The notes under the pieces are model-generated. The model saw only the letters and a list, made by a program, of their open reading frames with translations, did no database searches and was not told where the DNA came from. Of a DNA stretch of 64,000 nucleotides, positions 7,394 to 16,336 are shown in pieces. Where the stretch lies: positions 186,001-250,000 of the forward strand of contig NZ_BCSV01000001.1 in the NCBI RefSeq assembly GCF_001571045.1. Reading direction: 5' to 3'. Positions within the stretch are counted from its first letter, which is position 1. Every line of letters begins with the position of its first letter. The translations under genes and the position numbers were made by a program. The stretch is from Curtobacterium ammoniigenes NBRC 101786 (GTDB lineage Bacteria > Actinomycetota > Actinomycetes > Actinomycetales > Microbacteriaceae).

Positions 7394-8596
7394 TCAGACG
7401 ACCCGGAGCGCCTGAATGGGCCGCATCCGTGCGGCGCGGGCCGCGGGATACACGCCGAAGAAGATGCCGATCGCGACGGACACGCCGAGCGCGAGCGGGA
7501 TGCTCGAGAGCACGAGGACCGGTGTCGTGCCGTCGATCGGAAACTGCGCACCGATCACAGCTGCGACGACACCGAGCACCCCGCCTGCGAGCGTGAGCGT
7601 CGCAGCCTCGGCGAGGAACTGCCCGAGCACCGCACCGCGGGTTGCGCCGATCGCCTTTCGGATCCCGATCTCGCGGGTGCGCTCGGTGACGGTCACGAGC
7701 ATGACGTTGGTGACCCCGATGCCCCCGACGAGGAGGCTGATCGCCGCGACCGCCGCGAGCAGCACGGTGAAGCTCTGCGCACTCGCAGCGCGCGTCTGCA
7801 GCAACGAGCTCGGGCTGTTCACGGTGAAGGGCTGATCCGCGGTGGTCGCACCGAGCAGCTGATTGAGCTCGATGGTCACCTCGCCCTCGGCGGCCGGAAC
7901 CGCGGCAGCGGAGCGCGCGGCCACGAGGACTCCGGAGACCTGACCGTAGCCGGAGAAGTCGTCCTGCACGGCCGCAATCGGCGCGATCAGCTCACTGTTG
8001 GGGTCCTGGAACCCGATCGTCGACTGCTCGGCAAGCTCGCCGACGATGGTGAATGGGACTCCGCCGACGCTGATCTGCTGTCCGATCGGCGACGACCCGG
8101 GGAAGAGCTCCTGCGCCAGGGTCAGACCGACGACAGCGTCCCGCGCATTACTGGCCGGTAGGCCGCTCCCGCTGGCGACCTTCGCGGTGCTGACCGAGAA
8201 GTACGCGTTCGTCGTCCCGATCACTTGGATACCGGTCTCGGAGGCGCTTCCCGCCGCGATCGTCTCGCTCGCGGTGACCTCGGGCACCACCGATGCGACG
8301 TCGCCGAGGCCGGCGTGGGCCAGGGCGGTGGTGACCGGCACGGTCAATGGCCGTGTCGCGGAGGCCGTGGACGCCGACCCGAATCCGGTGCCTGCGGACT
8401 GCGGCCGCACGGTCAGCGTGTTCGTGCCGAGCGCGTCGATAGCGCTCGCGACCTGACGCGCTGAGCCGTTGCCGACGGCGAGGAGGAGGATCACGGCGGC
8501 CACGCCGATCATCACCCCGAGCAGCGTCAGCACGGACCGGAGCTTGTTCGTCGTGACGCCTTGGAGCGCGCTCGCGAGGACCTCAATGGGACGCAT
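7394..8596 (-). CDS. MacB-type ABC transporter permease
   Basis: 400 residues with the FtsX/MacB plan: one N-terminal membrane helix (TNKLRSVLTLLGVMIGVAAVILLLAVG), a long extracytoplasmic MacB_PCD domain (about 45-270) and three C-terminal helices containing TERTREIGIRKAIGATRGAVLGQFLAEA. The start chosen is the ATG of MRPIEVLASALQG; it overlaps the end of the ATPase gene by 14 bp. A longer frame upstream lies inside that gene. With the ATPase and adaptor it forms a mechanotransmission-type efflux pump for peptides, antibiotics or lipoproteins. Confidence 0.92.
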   Translation of the reverse strand: MRPIEVLASALQGVTTNKLRSVLTLLGVMIGVAAVILLLAVGNGSARQVASAIDALGTNTLTVRPQSAGTGFGSASTASATRPLTVPVTTALAHAGLGDVASVVPEVTASETIAAGSASETGIQVIGTTNAYFSVSTAKVASGSGLPASNARDAVVGLTLAQELFPGSSPIGQQISVGGVPFTIVGELAEQSTIGFQDPNSELIAPIAAVQDDFSGYGQVSGVLVAARSAAAVPAAEGEVTIELNQLLGATTADQPFTVNSPSSLLQTRAASAQSFTVLLAAVAAISLLVGGIGVTNVMLVTVTERTREIGIRKAIGATRGAVLGQFLAEAATLTLAGGVLGVVAAVIGAQFPIDGTTPVLVLSSIPLALGVSVAIGIFFGVYPAARAARMRPIQALRVV

Positions 8597-9341
8597 GGCG
8601 CGCCTCCATCGTGTCCGTGGTGATCTGTCCGTCGGCGATCGTGAGCACGCGACCCGCGCGAGCCGCGACGTCATCCTCATGCGTGATGACGACGATGGTG
8701 CGCCCCTCGTCGGCGAGCGAGTCGAGGAGGTCGAGCACCTCGCCCGTCGAGGTCGAGTCGAGGTTGCCGGTCGGCTCGTCGGCCAAGACCACGGTCGGTT
8801 CCATCACCAGCGCGCGGGCGATCGCGACCCGCTGCTGCTGACCGCCCGAGAGCGCTTGCGGCACATGGTCGGCGCGGTCGTGGAGACCGACGCGCGCCAG
8901 CGCGGCCAGCGCGCGCTCGATGCGCTCCGCGCGGGGCACCGCCGCGTACGCCATGGGCAGCGAGACGTTCGAGACCGCGGTCATCCGTTGAATCAGGTTG
9001 AACGACTGGAACACGAAGCCCAGGGATCGGTTCCGGATGCGCGCGAGGTCATCGTCGCCGAGGGCGCCGACGTCCGTTCCACCGAGGCGGTAGGTGCCGT
9101 GGGACGGGATGTCGAGGCAGCCGAGGATGTTCATGAGCGTCGACTTGCCCGAGCCCGACGGCCCCATCACCGCCACGTACTGGCCCGCCGGAACCTCGAG
9201 ATCGATACCGCGCAGCGCGTGCACGGTGCCGTCACCCGAACCGTAGACCTGGTGCACACCGGTCAATTCGATCGCCGGCGCCTCGGACACTGACGCTGGC
9301 CTCGTGCCGAGGGCGGACGGTGATGCCGGGACGACGCTCAT
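8583..9341 (-). CDS. MacB/LolD-type ABC transporter ATPase
   Basis: 252 residues: Walker A GPSGSGKST at 60-68, Q-loop FQSFNLIQRMTA, signature LSGGQQQR at 164-171, Walker B VVLADEPTGNLD at 185-196 and the His switch VVITHE. The tripartite-exporter class of ATPase is recognisable from FQSFNLI and DEPTGNLDS. Its ATG overlaps the stop of the adaptor gene (ATGA) and its 3' end overlaps the permease start, so adaptor, ATPase and permease are made in fixed ratio. Confidence 0.95.
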   Translation of the reverse strand: MSVVPASPSALGTRPASVSEAPAIELTGVHQVYGSGDGTVHALRGIDLEVPAGQYVAVMGPSGSGKSTLMNILGCLDIPSHGTYRLGGTDVGALGDDDLARIRNRSLGFVFQSFNLIQRMTAVSNVSLPMAYAAVPRAERIERALAALARVGLHDRADHVPQALSGGQQQRVAIARALVMEPTVVLADEPTGNLDSTSTGEVLDLLDSLADEGRTIVVITHEDDVAARAGRVLTIADGQITTDTMEARHASH

Positions 9342-10789
9342 CCCGCGCTCCCTGTGCCGGAGCCGCCTGTTCCGCCTGTGCCGGAGCCGGAGCCGCCCGT
9401 CCCGCCACCGCGGCCGCCCCCGCCGCCGAAGCCGCCGCCGCCTCCGCCGAAGCCGCCGCCGCCTCCGCCGAAGCCGCCGCCCCGTCCGCCGAGGCCGGTT
9501 GTCCCGGTCGTCCCCGTGGTGGTGCTCGCGACGGTACCGAGCGAGATCGTCTGGCCGGCGCTCAGCGAACTGCCGCTGATCTGCGTTCCAGCGTCACCGG
9601 CGAGACCCACCGTCACCGCGACGTCTTTGATGGTGCCGCTTGCGTCGACGACCTCGACATAGCTGCTGCCGTTGCTGGTGTGGATCGCAGCGGCGGGAAC
9701 GTACAGCGCGTTCGCCGAGGAGGTCTGGGTCACGACGGACACGTCCGCTGTCTCGCCGTAGCGAACTCCCGACGGCACGCTGTTCAGCGTCACCGTCACC
9801 GGGAAGTCCACGATGCCGTTCGACGATGTTCCCACCGGCGCGATCGCCGTCACCTTGGCGCTGGCGGTCTGGCCGGTCGCTGCCGGAAATGTCACGGTTG
9901 CGGCCTGCCCGACCGTCAGGGAGCCGACCTCGGATTCGGGGACTGACGTCGTGACCGTGTCCTGCGCGGTGTTCGCAATGGTCACCACCGCACTCGACCC
10001 ACCGCTACTGGCACTTCCGGAGCCGCCGCTCGCCGAGCCGCTCCCGGAACCGCCGCTCGAGCCGGTGCCACTCGTGCTGACGGCGCTCGTGCCGACGCCG
10101 GACACGTTCTGACCGACACTCCCGCCGATCGCCACCACCTCACCCGCTGTCGGGGCGGTGAGCGTTGCGGCGGACACAGCGTCCTGCGCGTTCGCAACCG
10201 TGGTCTCGTCGCTCGTGACCTTCTGCTCGTCGGACAACACGGACGCTTGCGCTTGCGCGACGCTCTGCGCACTGCTCGCACCGGAGCCGCTGGTCCCTCC
10301 GGTGGTGCTGCTCGTCGTCGCAGTGCTGCCGGACTTGCCGCCACTGCTCGTCGACGCCGCGGTCGTCGGAGTCGACGCTGCCGCCGCACTCGCCTGCACG
10401 CTCGACAGGGCCGTCTCAGCATCGGCAAGCGCGGTCTGGTCCGCGGCGAGCGTCGCTTGCGCGTCGGTCAGGGTGCGCTGCAGGCTTGACGGGTCCAGCG
10501 TGGCGAGCGTGTTCCCCACCTGCACGGTCTGCCCGAGTTGCACGTTGAGGCTCGCGATGGTGCCTGCGACGGTGAACCCGACGGCCGTCTCGGACACGGG
10601 TTCCAGCGTGCCGGTCGCGCTGACCGACTTCGTCACAGTGCCCTGCTGGATCGTCCCAGTGAGCTGTGCCCCCTGTGCGGACGATCCCGAACCGACAGGA
10701 AGGACCAGCACCGCGGCAACGCCGCCGCCGATGAGGACGACCGCGGCACTCAGGCCGACGATGGCCCACGTCCGCTGCTTGTTGTTCAT
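9338..10789 (-). CDS. HlyD/MacA-type periplasmic adaptor with Gly-rich tail
   Basis: 483 residues: N-terminal membrane anchor (about 8-31), biotinyl-lipoyl-like half (VAGTIASLNVQLGQTVQVGNTLATLDP), a coiled-coil hairpin of Ala/Gln/Asp residues (about 95-210) broken by a Ser/Thr/Gly linker, a second lipoyl half (APTAGEVVAIGGSVGQNV), a Ser/Gly linker, the beta-barrel domain, and a Gly-rich tail of about 50 residues (GGGFGGGGGG units). The tail and linkers are far richer in Gly/Ser than in MacA of Gram-negatives, which suggests a wall-spanning role in a monoderm. It is the first gene of the efflux operon. Confidence 0.9.
   Translation of the reverse strand: MNNKQRTWAIVGLSAAVVLIGGGVAAVLVLPVGSGSSAQGAQLTGTIQQGTVTKSVSATGTLEPVSETAVGFTVAGTIASLNVQLGQTVQVGNTLATLDPSSLQRTLTDAQATLAADQTALADAETALSSVQASAAAASTPTTAASTSSGGKSGSTATTSSTTGGTSGSGASSAQSVAQAQASVLSDEQKVTSDETTVANAQDAVSAATLTAPTAGEVVAIGGSVGQNVSGVGTSAVSTSGTGSSGGSGSGSASGGSGSASSGGSSAVVTIANTAQDTVTTSVPESEVGSLTVGQAATVTFPAATGQTASAKVTAIAPVGTSSNGIVDFPVTVTLNSVPSGVRYGETADVSVVTQTSSANALYVPAAAIHTSNGSSYVEVVDASGTIKDVAVTVGLAGDAGTQISGSSLSAGQTISLGTVASTTTGTTGTTGLGGRGGGFGGGGGGFGGGGGGFGGGGGRGGGTGGSGSGTGGTGGSGTGSAG
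9422..9480. repeat. 21-bp in-frame tandem repeat coding for Gly-rich tail
   Basis: Nearly three copies of a 21-bp unit (marker GAA triplets at 9428, 9449 and 9470) encode GGGFGGG-type heptads in the C-terminal tail of the adaptor. Seven-codon units keep the frame, so copy number can vary without breaking the gene. Confidence 0.75.
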
Positions 10790-10830
10790 GCGTCGGAGCG
10801 TGTGGCCGTCCGCTCGCAGTCGCCTATGGC

Positions 10831-10846
10831 ATTCCTAAGAATTAGC
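10831..10846. promoter_or_regulatory. AT-rich dyad upstream of the efflux operon
   Basis: ATTCCTAAGAAT (10831-10842) and the overlapping CTAAGAATTAG form two small inverted repeats about 42 bases upstream of the adaptor start. This is the only AT-rich patch in the 114-bp gap and probably marks the operon promoter or operator. Confidence 0.35.
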
Positions 10847-10903
10847 CGTATGCGGCTGAGGGTTCGTGGCGCATACCCCGCCCGCCGAAGGGGCCAGGAG
10901 TGA

Positions 10904-11554
10904 CTATGCCTGAACGGTGACCAGTGTGCCGATCGGCGCCCAGTTGTAGAGGGCCGCCACAACGTCGAGCGGCGTGTGCACGCAGCCGTGCGAGCCCTGC
11001 GTGGTGTAGAGCGGGCTGCCGAGGGGGAACTTCTGCCACGGAGCGTCGTGGAAGCCGATGCCGCCGTCGAACGGCATCCAGTAGTGCACGGGGTCGTTCC
11101 ACGGCCCCCGGATGTCACGCCCGGCGAGCACGACGTTCTGACTCTTGCCGGTGATGCGGGACGTCCCGATGGGGGTGGCGTAGTGCACGTTCGTCAGCGC
11201 CGAAGCTCCTGTTGTCACCGGTGCGTTCGTGAACAACGTCGGCCCGAAGCAGGCCCAGAGATGCTGTTGGCTGATGCTCACGTAGATGTGCTTCTCGCCA
11301 GCCGGCGTGGTCGCGCATTCCGCGGCGGCCGCGTCCACGGTCGGAGACGGTGTGGCAGTCGGCGTCGCCGACTCGGCCGGGGCGGAGAGCGCCGGCGTCG
11401 ATGGTGCGCTGGGCGCAGCGGCCGCGGGAGACGCCTTCGGCGCCGCGACGGTGTGGGCCGGAGCGCTGGCACTGCACCCGGCAAGCGCGGCGAGCACCAG
11501 TGCGCCCGCCGCAACCAGCATCGTTCGTTTCCCAGTCGGACCCATTCGACCCAT
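10904..11554 (-). CDS. L,D-transpeptidase lipoprotein (YkuD fold)
   Basis: 216 residues. Signal sequence with lipobox LAALAGC near residues 20-26, an Ala/Pro/Ser/Thr linker to about residue 78, then a YkuD catalytic domain: IYVSISQQHLWACF, the His of IGFHDAPWQ and the catalytic SHGCVH motif with Cys191. The residue after SHGCV is His, where most members have Arg. Such enzymes make 3-3 peptidoglycan cross-links or attach partners to the wall outside the membrane. It is monocistronic; the small gap to the efflux operon holds that operon's promoter. Confidence 0.88.
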   Translation of the reverse strand: MGRMGPTGKRTMLVAAGALVLAALAGCSASAPAHTVAAPKASPAAAAPSAPSTPALSAPAESATPTATPSPTVDAAAAECATTPAGEKHIYVSISQQHLWACFGPTLFTNAPVTTGASALTNVHYATPIGTSRITGKSQNVVLAGRDIRGPWNDPVHYWMPFDGGIGFHDAPWQKFPLGSPLYTTQGSHGCVHTPLDVVAALYNWAPIGTLVTVQA

Positions 11555-11637
11555 CGCTCGCTCCCCACGACTTCGGCAATCACACGATGTTCGGTGCCGC
11601 CTTGCCCAAGTCTATGGAGCACCTTCGAAAGGAACGG

Positions 11638-11711
11638 CCAAGAACCGCCCGCTCGCGCTCGGCGCACGAACCAGAACCAAGAACCGCCCGCTCGCGCTCG
11701 GCGCACGAACC
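11638..11711. repeat. Two-copy 35-bp tandem repeat, period 39 bp
   Basis: Two identical 35-bp copies (11638-11672 and 11677-11711), each containing CCGCTCGCGCTCGGCGCAC, lie in the 190-bp gap between the divergent L,D-transpeptidase and SDR genes. No open frame or hairpin explains them. The rest of the gap shows nothing I recognise. Confidence 0.8.
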
Positions 11712-11744
11712 TGAATCGGCGTTGAGACTTGCAGGCCTACAACC

Positions 11745-12782
11745 ATGCATATGAGCAGTGCAACGCAGATGAAGCCAGGCGCCAGCAGAGGCGTCGCGGT
11801 CGTGACGGGCGGAACTGCCGGTCTCGGGCGCGCCATCGTTCGTGAACTCGCCGAGCGGGGGTGGGATGTCGCCGTGCTCGCTCGCGGCGAAGACGGACTC
11901 CGCGGGACCGTCCAGGACGTCGAGCGCATCGGGCGCCGCGGGCTCGGTGTCCCGACCGACGTCGCCGACAACGAGGCCGTCGAGGCGGCCGCCGACCGCG
12001 TGGAGCAGGAGCTCGGTCCAATCGTCCTCTGGGTGAACAACGCGATGGTCGGCGCGTTCAGCGAGTTCTTGAACACCGATCCCGACGACTTCCGACGGGC
12101 GGTCGACGTGACCTTCTTCGGCCAAGTGAACGGCACGCGAGCCGCCCTCAAGCGGATGAAGCCACGGAACCACGGGCACGTGATCCAGGTCGGTTCGGCA
12201 CTCGGGTATCGCGGAATTCCGCTGCAGTCGGCGTACTGCGCGTCGAAGCACGCGATCGAGGGCTTCTCCGACTCCGTGCTCACTGAGCTGTTGCATGACA
12301 AGAGCGCGGTGAAGCTGTCCCGCGTCGAGATGCCGGCGCTGAACACGATCCAGTTCAACTGGGTGAAATCGAAGCTGCCGCACCACCCGCAGCCGGTCCC
12401 GCCGATCTACCAGCCGGAGGTCGGAGCCCGGGTCGTCGCGACCGTCGCGGAACACCCGCGCCGTCGGACATGGGTCGGCTCTTCGACGGTCATGACGATC
12501 GTCGGGACGCGTCTCCAAGGGCGCGTCGCCGACTGGTACCTCGCTCGAAGCGGGTACTCGGGGCAGCAAGCGCCCGACAAGCACCAGGCGATGCTGCCGA
12601 ACAACCTGTACAAGCCGGTCCCCGGCGACCAGGGTGCGCACGGCATCTTCGACAACCGCGCGAAGGCGCATTCGGTGCAGACTTGGATCGTCTCGCATCG
12701 TCGGCTCGCCGCAGCGCTCGCGGCATCCGGCGCAGCGCTTGCAGCCTTCGCCACGGCGGGAGCTCGATCGGCACGCAACTGA
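11745..12782 (+). CDS. SDR family oxidoreductase with C-terminal extension
   Basis: 345 residues. SDR core in the first 230: TGGTAGLG near residues 21-28, a VNNAMVG variant of NNAG, catalytic Ser in QVGSALG and YCASK. The last 110 residues are a helical extension ending in a possible hydrophobic C-terminal segment (LAAALAASGAALAAFATAG). This long class of SDR often carries out redox steps on lipids or on sugars near the membrane. Two ATGs compete (11745 and 11751). It is followed by an aquaporin gene 26 bp on, so the two may be cotranscribed. Confidence 0.85.
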   Translation: MHMSSATQMKPGASRGVAVVTGGTAGLGRAIVRELAERGWDVAVLARGEDGLRGTVQDVERIGRRGLGVPTDVADNEAVEAAADRVEQELGPIVLWVNNAMVGAFSEFLNTDPDDFRRAVDVTFFGQVNGTRAALKRMKPRNHGHVIQVGSALGYRGIPLQSAYCASKHAIEGFSDSVLTELLHDKSAVKLSRVEMPALNTIQFNWVKSKLPHHPQPVPPIYQPEVGARVVATVAEHPRRRTWVGSSTVMTIVGTRLQGRVADWYLARSGYSGQQAPDKHQAMLPNNLYKPVPGDQGAHGIFDNRAKAHSVQTWIVSHRRLAAALAASGAALAAFATAGARSARN

Positions 12783-12808
12783 CCTGAGCGCGGAAGCGAG
12801 GTGCTCGC

Positions 12809-13576
12809 ATGCAGGTCGAGCACCTCGCGCTCTCGGCGCACCAGCGCGCGGAGGTACGCGACTTCTGGAACCCGCAGCATGAGTTCCGGCGCCTCTTCGC
12901 GGAACTGCTCGGAACGTATCTCCTCGTCGTGACCGCCGTCGGTGCCGGTGCGGTCGACCATCGCGTGCACGGCGTCATCGGCGTCGGCGCGGAGGTCACA
13001 GCACCGGCGCTCATGGTCACCGCGATCATCCTGTCGATGGGCACCGTGTCGGGTGCTCACCTGAACCCAGCGGTGACGGTCGCGTTCGCGCTGCGCCGCG
13101 ACTTTCCGTGGAGTCGCGTCCCCGGCTACGTCATCGCACAGTTCGTCGGCTCGATCCTTGCGTCCGTCACCGTCGGGCTCGTCGTCGGCCTCCAGGGAGG
13201 CCTTGGCGCGACTCGCCCGGGCCCGGGCTTCTCGTCCGTTCAGGCGCTCGCCGTGGAGGTCATCGTCACGTTCGGTCTCGTGAGCGTCGTTCTGGGTGCG
13301 GCGTCGGGCGCGCAGAACATCGGGCCGTTGGCCGCCGTCGCCGCCGGTTCGTACATCGCCCTGGCCGGGCTCTGGGGCGGCCCGGTCAGCGGTGCTTCGA
13401 TGAATCCGGCGCGGAGCTTCGGTCCAGGGCTCCTCGGCGGTGATCTGCAGTTCTTCTGGGTCTACGCGGTCGGCCCGATGGCGGGTGCGATCCTCGCGGT
13501 CGGTGCGGCGAGGATCCTCCGCGGTCCGGGCGGAGCGGATGCGGCGGCGGAACGAGCCGCCGGCGGATCGCTCTGA
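12809..13576 (+). CDS. Aquaporin (MIP family channel)
   Basis: 255 residues with six membrane helices and both half-helix boxes: NPA at 86-88 (GAHLNPAVTVAF) and NPAR at 199-202 (GASMNPARSFGP). NPARS rather than NPARD in the second box points to a water channel rather than a glycerol facilitator. The N-terminus is a 28-residue polar extension before the first helix. It lies between an SDR and a PAP2 phosphatase on the same strand. Confidence 0.93.
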   Translation: MQVEHLALSAHQRAEVRDFWNPQHEFRRLFAELLGTYLLVVTAVGAGAVDHRVHGVIGVGAEVTAPALMVTAIILSMGTVSGAHLNPAVTVAFALRRDFPWSRVPGYVIAQFVGSILASVTVGLVVGLQGGLGATRPGPGFSSVQALAVEVIVTFGLVSVVLGAASGAQNIGPLAAVAAGSYIALAGLWGGPVSGASMNPARSFGPGLLGGDLQFFWVYAVGPMAGAILAVGAARILRGPGGADAAAERAAGGSL

Positions 13577-13624
13577 CCGCCGCGCCTCAGCCCTTTCTTG
13601 CCGCGATCAGAGCAGACTGCTCAG

Positions 13625-14350
13625 GTGACAGCAGAACCGATGCGCTCTCGATCCCGCCGTGCTGCGGTGTCCTCACCGATCCTGGAACGGTCGTCCGTTC
13701 CGCTGACCACGATCATCGTGGCGGTGGTCGTCGCGGTGGTGCTCACCGTCATCGGCTTCGTGCTTCGGGCGACGCAGCCGGATCAGGGGCTCGCCGAGGC
13801 GCTCAACTCGCTCCACACCGGCGGCACCGCGCTGCTGACGAACACGGTTTACCACGTGTTCAGTCCTGCCGAGGCGATCATCATCACGGTGATCATCACC
13901 GCGGTGATCTGGTGGCGGCAGCGCGACATCCGTCCGGCGGCGGCATTCGCCGGGCTCGTCGCGGTGACGTGGATCCCGTCGGACATCGTGAAGATCATCG
14001 TCGGCCGTCCGCGACCTGACGTCCACCTGCTGGCGCATGCCTATACGCCCTACCAGGTCGACGCGTCGTATCCCAGTGGGCACACCGTGTTCGTGACCGC
14101 CCTCGTGATTGCACTCGTCTACCTGTTCCGCCGGACCCGGTGGGAGCGCCTCACGATCGTGCTGGGCACGATCCTCGTCATCATCGTGCTCGTCTCGCTG
14201 ACGATCGACGCCGTGCACTTCCCGACCGACGTCCTCGCGTCAGTGGTGTGGTCGCTTGGCGTCGCTCCGGCCGCCCGCGTGGTGTGGGTCGACTGGATCA
14301 TGCCTCGCATTCCATTCCTGCGCCCGGAGCGGAAGCCAGTCGTGCGCTGA
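13625..14350 (+). CDS. PAP2-family membrane phosphatase with altered third motif
   Basis: About 241 residues from the GTG chosen; TTG 13598 and ATG 13640 are alternatives, and none has a strong ribosome binding site. Six hydrophobic segments and the PAP2 motifs: KIIVGRPRP (motif 1), YPSGHT (motif 2) and SLTIDAVHFPTD (motif 3). Motif 3 is normally S-R-x5-H-x3-D; here Arg is Leu, while His and Asp remain. The Arg binds the substrate phosphate in the family, so activity may be changed. Likely substrates are undecaprenyl or phosphatidyl phosphates at the outer membrane face. Confidence 0.85.
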   Translation: MTAEPMRSRSRRAAVSSPILERSSVPLTTIIVAVVVAVVLTVIGFVLRATQPDQGLAEALNSLHTGGTALLTNTVYHVFSPAEAIIITVIITAVIWWRQRDIRPAAAFAGLVAVTWIPSDIVKIIVGRPRPDVHLLAHAYTPYQVDASYPSGHTVFVTALVIALVYLFRRTRWERLTIVLGTILVIIVLVSLTIDAVHFPTDVLASVVWSLGVAPAARVVWVDWIMPRIPFLRPERKPVVR

Positions 14351-14375
14351 CCCGGTCAACGAAGCGCTCTGATGC

Positions 14376-14424
14376 ATTCTGAGCATGCGCGGTGACCCGC
14401 CGATTCTGAGCGCGCCGGCGCGCT
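14376..14424. promoter_or_regulatory. Direct repeat ATTCTGAGC and 16-bp perfect palindrome
   Basis: ATTCTGAGC occurs at 14376-14384 and again at 14403-14411, and the second runs into the perfect palindrome AGCGCGCCGGCGCGCT (14409-14424). It may be the terminator of the PAP2 gene or an operator of the GH15 gene that starts 78 bases further on. Confidence 0.4.
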
Positions 14425-14501
14425 GATCTGCCGATCCCTGTATTCACGCAACCGTTGCTCCGGTAGAACGAAAGGCAGCACCGGAACCGGAAAGGATCAG
14501 C

Positions 14502-16334
14502 ATGCCCCAGGGAATTCAGGACTACGCGCTCATCGGGGACTGCCACACCGCAGCCCTCGTCGGGTCGCGGGGCAGCATCGATTGGCTCTGTCTCCCTCGG
14601 TTCGACGACGGTTCCGTCTTCGGGGCCCTGCTCGCCGACGAGGAGGCGGGACGCTGGCTGGTTCGCCCCACGCAGCACGACGCCACGCATCGTCGGCACT
14701 ACATCCGCGACACGATGGTGCTCGTCACGATCTGGGAGACCGACACCGGCGCCGTCGAGGTCACCGACTTCATGCCGCTCGGCGACCATCGGGCCGACCT
14801 GGTGCGCCGGGTGCATGGCCTTCGAGGATCCGTGGAGATGCGGCAGGATCTCCGGCTCCGATTCGAATACGGCACGCAGGTGCCCTGGGTGCGGCAGGTC
14901 GGCACGGCGGATGCCCCCGCGCTCCTCGCGACCGCCGGGCCGAACTCCGTCGTCATCCGGGGGCCTGAACTCCACCCGCACTGGAACACCCACGAGAACA
15001 CGTTCACCGTTGCGGCGGGCAAGACGGTCGATCTGACGATGACGTGGTTCCCCTCGCATCGGGATGTGCCGGACGCGGTCGAGATCGGCCCGTCGCTCGA
15101 ACACACGAAGTCGTGGTGGCGAGAGTGGGTCGGCGGCCGGAACTTCGGCAACCGGTATCACGAGGAGGTCAAGCGGTCGCTGCTGCTGCTCCGTGCACTG
15201 ACACACGAAGAGACCGGCGGCATCGTTGCGGCCGCGACCACGAGCCTCCCGGAGGAGTTCGGCGGTGTCCGCAACTGGGACTATCGGTATGTCTGGCTCC
15301 GTGACGCCTCACTGACGCTGACCGCGCTGATGGCGCACGGGTACGGCGAGGAGGCGCGGCGCTGGCGCCACTGGCTGCTGCGGGCGATCGCCGGCGACCC
15401 AAGCGAGACGCAGATCATGTACGGGATTGCGGGGGAGCGCTATCTGCCGGAGCGCGAGATCGAGTCGCTGCCGGGCTACCGCGGAGCCGCGCCGGTCCGG
15501 GTCGGCAACGAGGCGTACCTGCAATACCAGGGCGACGTGTTCGGCGAGGTGCTGTCGGCCCTTCACGATGCTCGTGAGCTCGGCGTGTCCGAGACGAAGG
15601 ACTCCTGGGCACTGCAGCGGGCGCTCCTCGGTCACCTCGAAGAGACCTGGCAGCGGCCGGACAACGGCATCTGGGAGATCCGCGGCCCGCAGCGGCGATT
15701 CACGCAGTCCCGGGCGATGATCTGGGCTGCGTTCGATCGTGGTGTGCGCGCCGTCGAGGAACACGGCTTCGACGGACCCGTCGAGCGGTGGCGGACGCTC
15801 CGCGACCGGCTGCACGACGAGATCCACGAGCGCGGCTTCGATACCGACCGGGGCAGCTTCGTGCAGTACTACGGCTCCGACCAGGTCGACGCGTCGCTGC
15901 TGGTGCTGGCGCAGATCGGGTTCATCGCCCCGGACGACCCGCGGATGCTCGGCACCGTCGCAGCGATCGAGGAGGATCTGCTCGACGACAGCACCTCGCT
16001 CGTGCTTCGCTACCGCAGCGAGAGCGGCGTCGATGGCCTTCCCGGCGGCGAGAACCCGTTCCTCGCGTGTGCGTTCTGGCTCGTCGAGCAGTACGCGATG
16101 TCGGGCCGGATCGACGATGCCGAGCGACACATGGACCAACTGCTCGGCTACTGCAACGACGTGGGCATGCTCTCCGAGGAGATTCAGGCATCGACCGGGC
16201 GCCACGCCGGAAACACACCCCAGGCGTTCTCGCACCTTGCGCTCGTGAACGCGGCAGACGCGATCAACGTCGCCCGGAGCGGATCGTCGCAGCCGCGCAG
16301 CCGGACGCGCGTCAAGGAGCGGGGGAAGCACTGA
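14502..16334 (+). CDS. Glycoside hydrolase family 15 (glucoamylase/trehalase-like)
   Basis: 610 residues with the bacterial GH15 plan: N-terminal beta domain (IQDYALIGDCHTAALVGSRG, SIDWLCLPRFDD) of about 220 residues, then an (alpha/alpha)6 barrel with GGVRNWDYRYVWLRDASLT and the C-terminal ASTGRHAGNTPQAFSHLALVNAA. Members hydrolyse alpha-glucosides; many actinobacterial ones are cytosolic trehalases. There is no signal peptide. AAAGGA precedes the ATG. The MarR gene begins 2 bp after the stop, so the pair is probably one transcript. Confidence 0.9.
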   Translation: MPQGIQDYALIGDCHTAALVGSRGSIDWLCLPRFDDGSVFGALLADEEAGRWLVRPTQHDATHRRHYIRDTMVLVTIWETDTGAVEVTDFMPLGDHRADLVRRVHGLRGSVEMRQDLRLRFEYGTQVPWVRQVGTADAPALLATAGPNSVVIRGPELHPHWNTHENTFTVAAGKTVDLTMTWFPSHRDVPDAVEIGPSLEHTKSWWREWVGGRNFGNRYHEEVKRSLLLLRALTHEETGGIVAAATTSLPEEFGGVRNWDYRYVWLRDASLTLTALMAHGYGEEARRWRHWLLRAIAGDPSETQIMYGIAGERYLPEREIESLPGYRGAAPVRVGNEAYLQYQGDVFGEVLSALHDARELGVSETKDSWALQRALLGHLEETWQRPDNGIWEIRGPQRRFTQSRAMIWAAFDRGVRAVEEHGFDGPVERWRTLRDRLHDEIHERGFDTDRGSFVQYYGSDQVDASLLVLAQIGFIAPDDPRMLGTVAAIEEDLLDDSTSLVLRYRSESGVDGLPGGENPFLACAFWLVEQYAMSGRIDDAERHMDQLLGYCNDVGMLSEEIQASTGRHAGNTPQAFSHLALVNAADAINVARSGSSQPRSRTRVKERGKH

Positions 16335-16336
16335 CC

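Noticed and set aside
9422..9480. Tandem repeats as a CRISPR-like array
   Set aside because: Contiguous 21-bp units without spacers encode Gly-rich protein sequence in frame.
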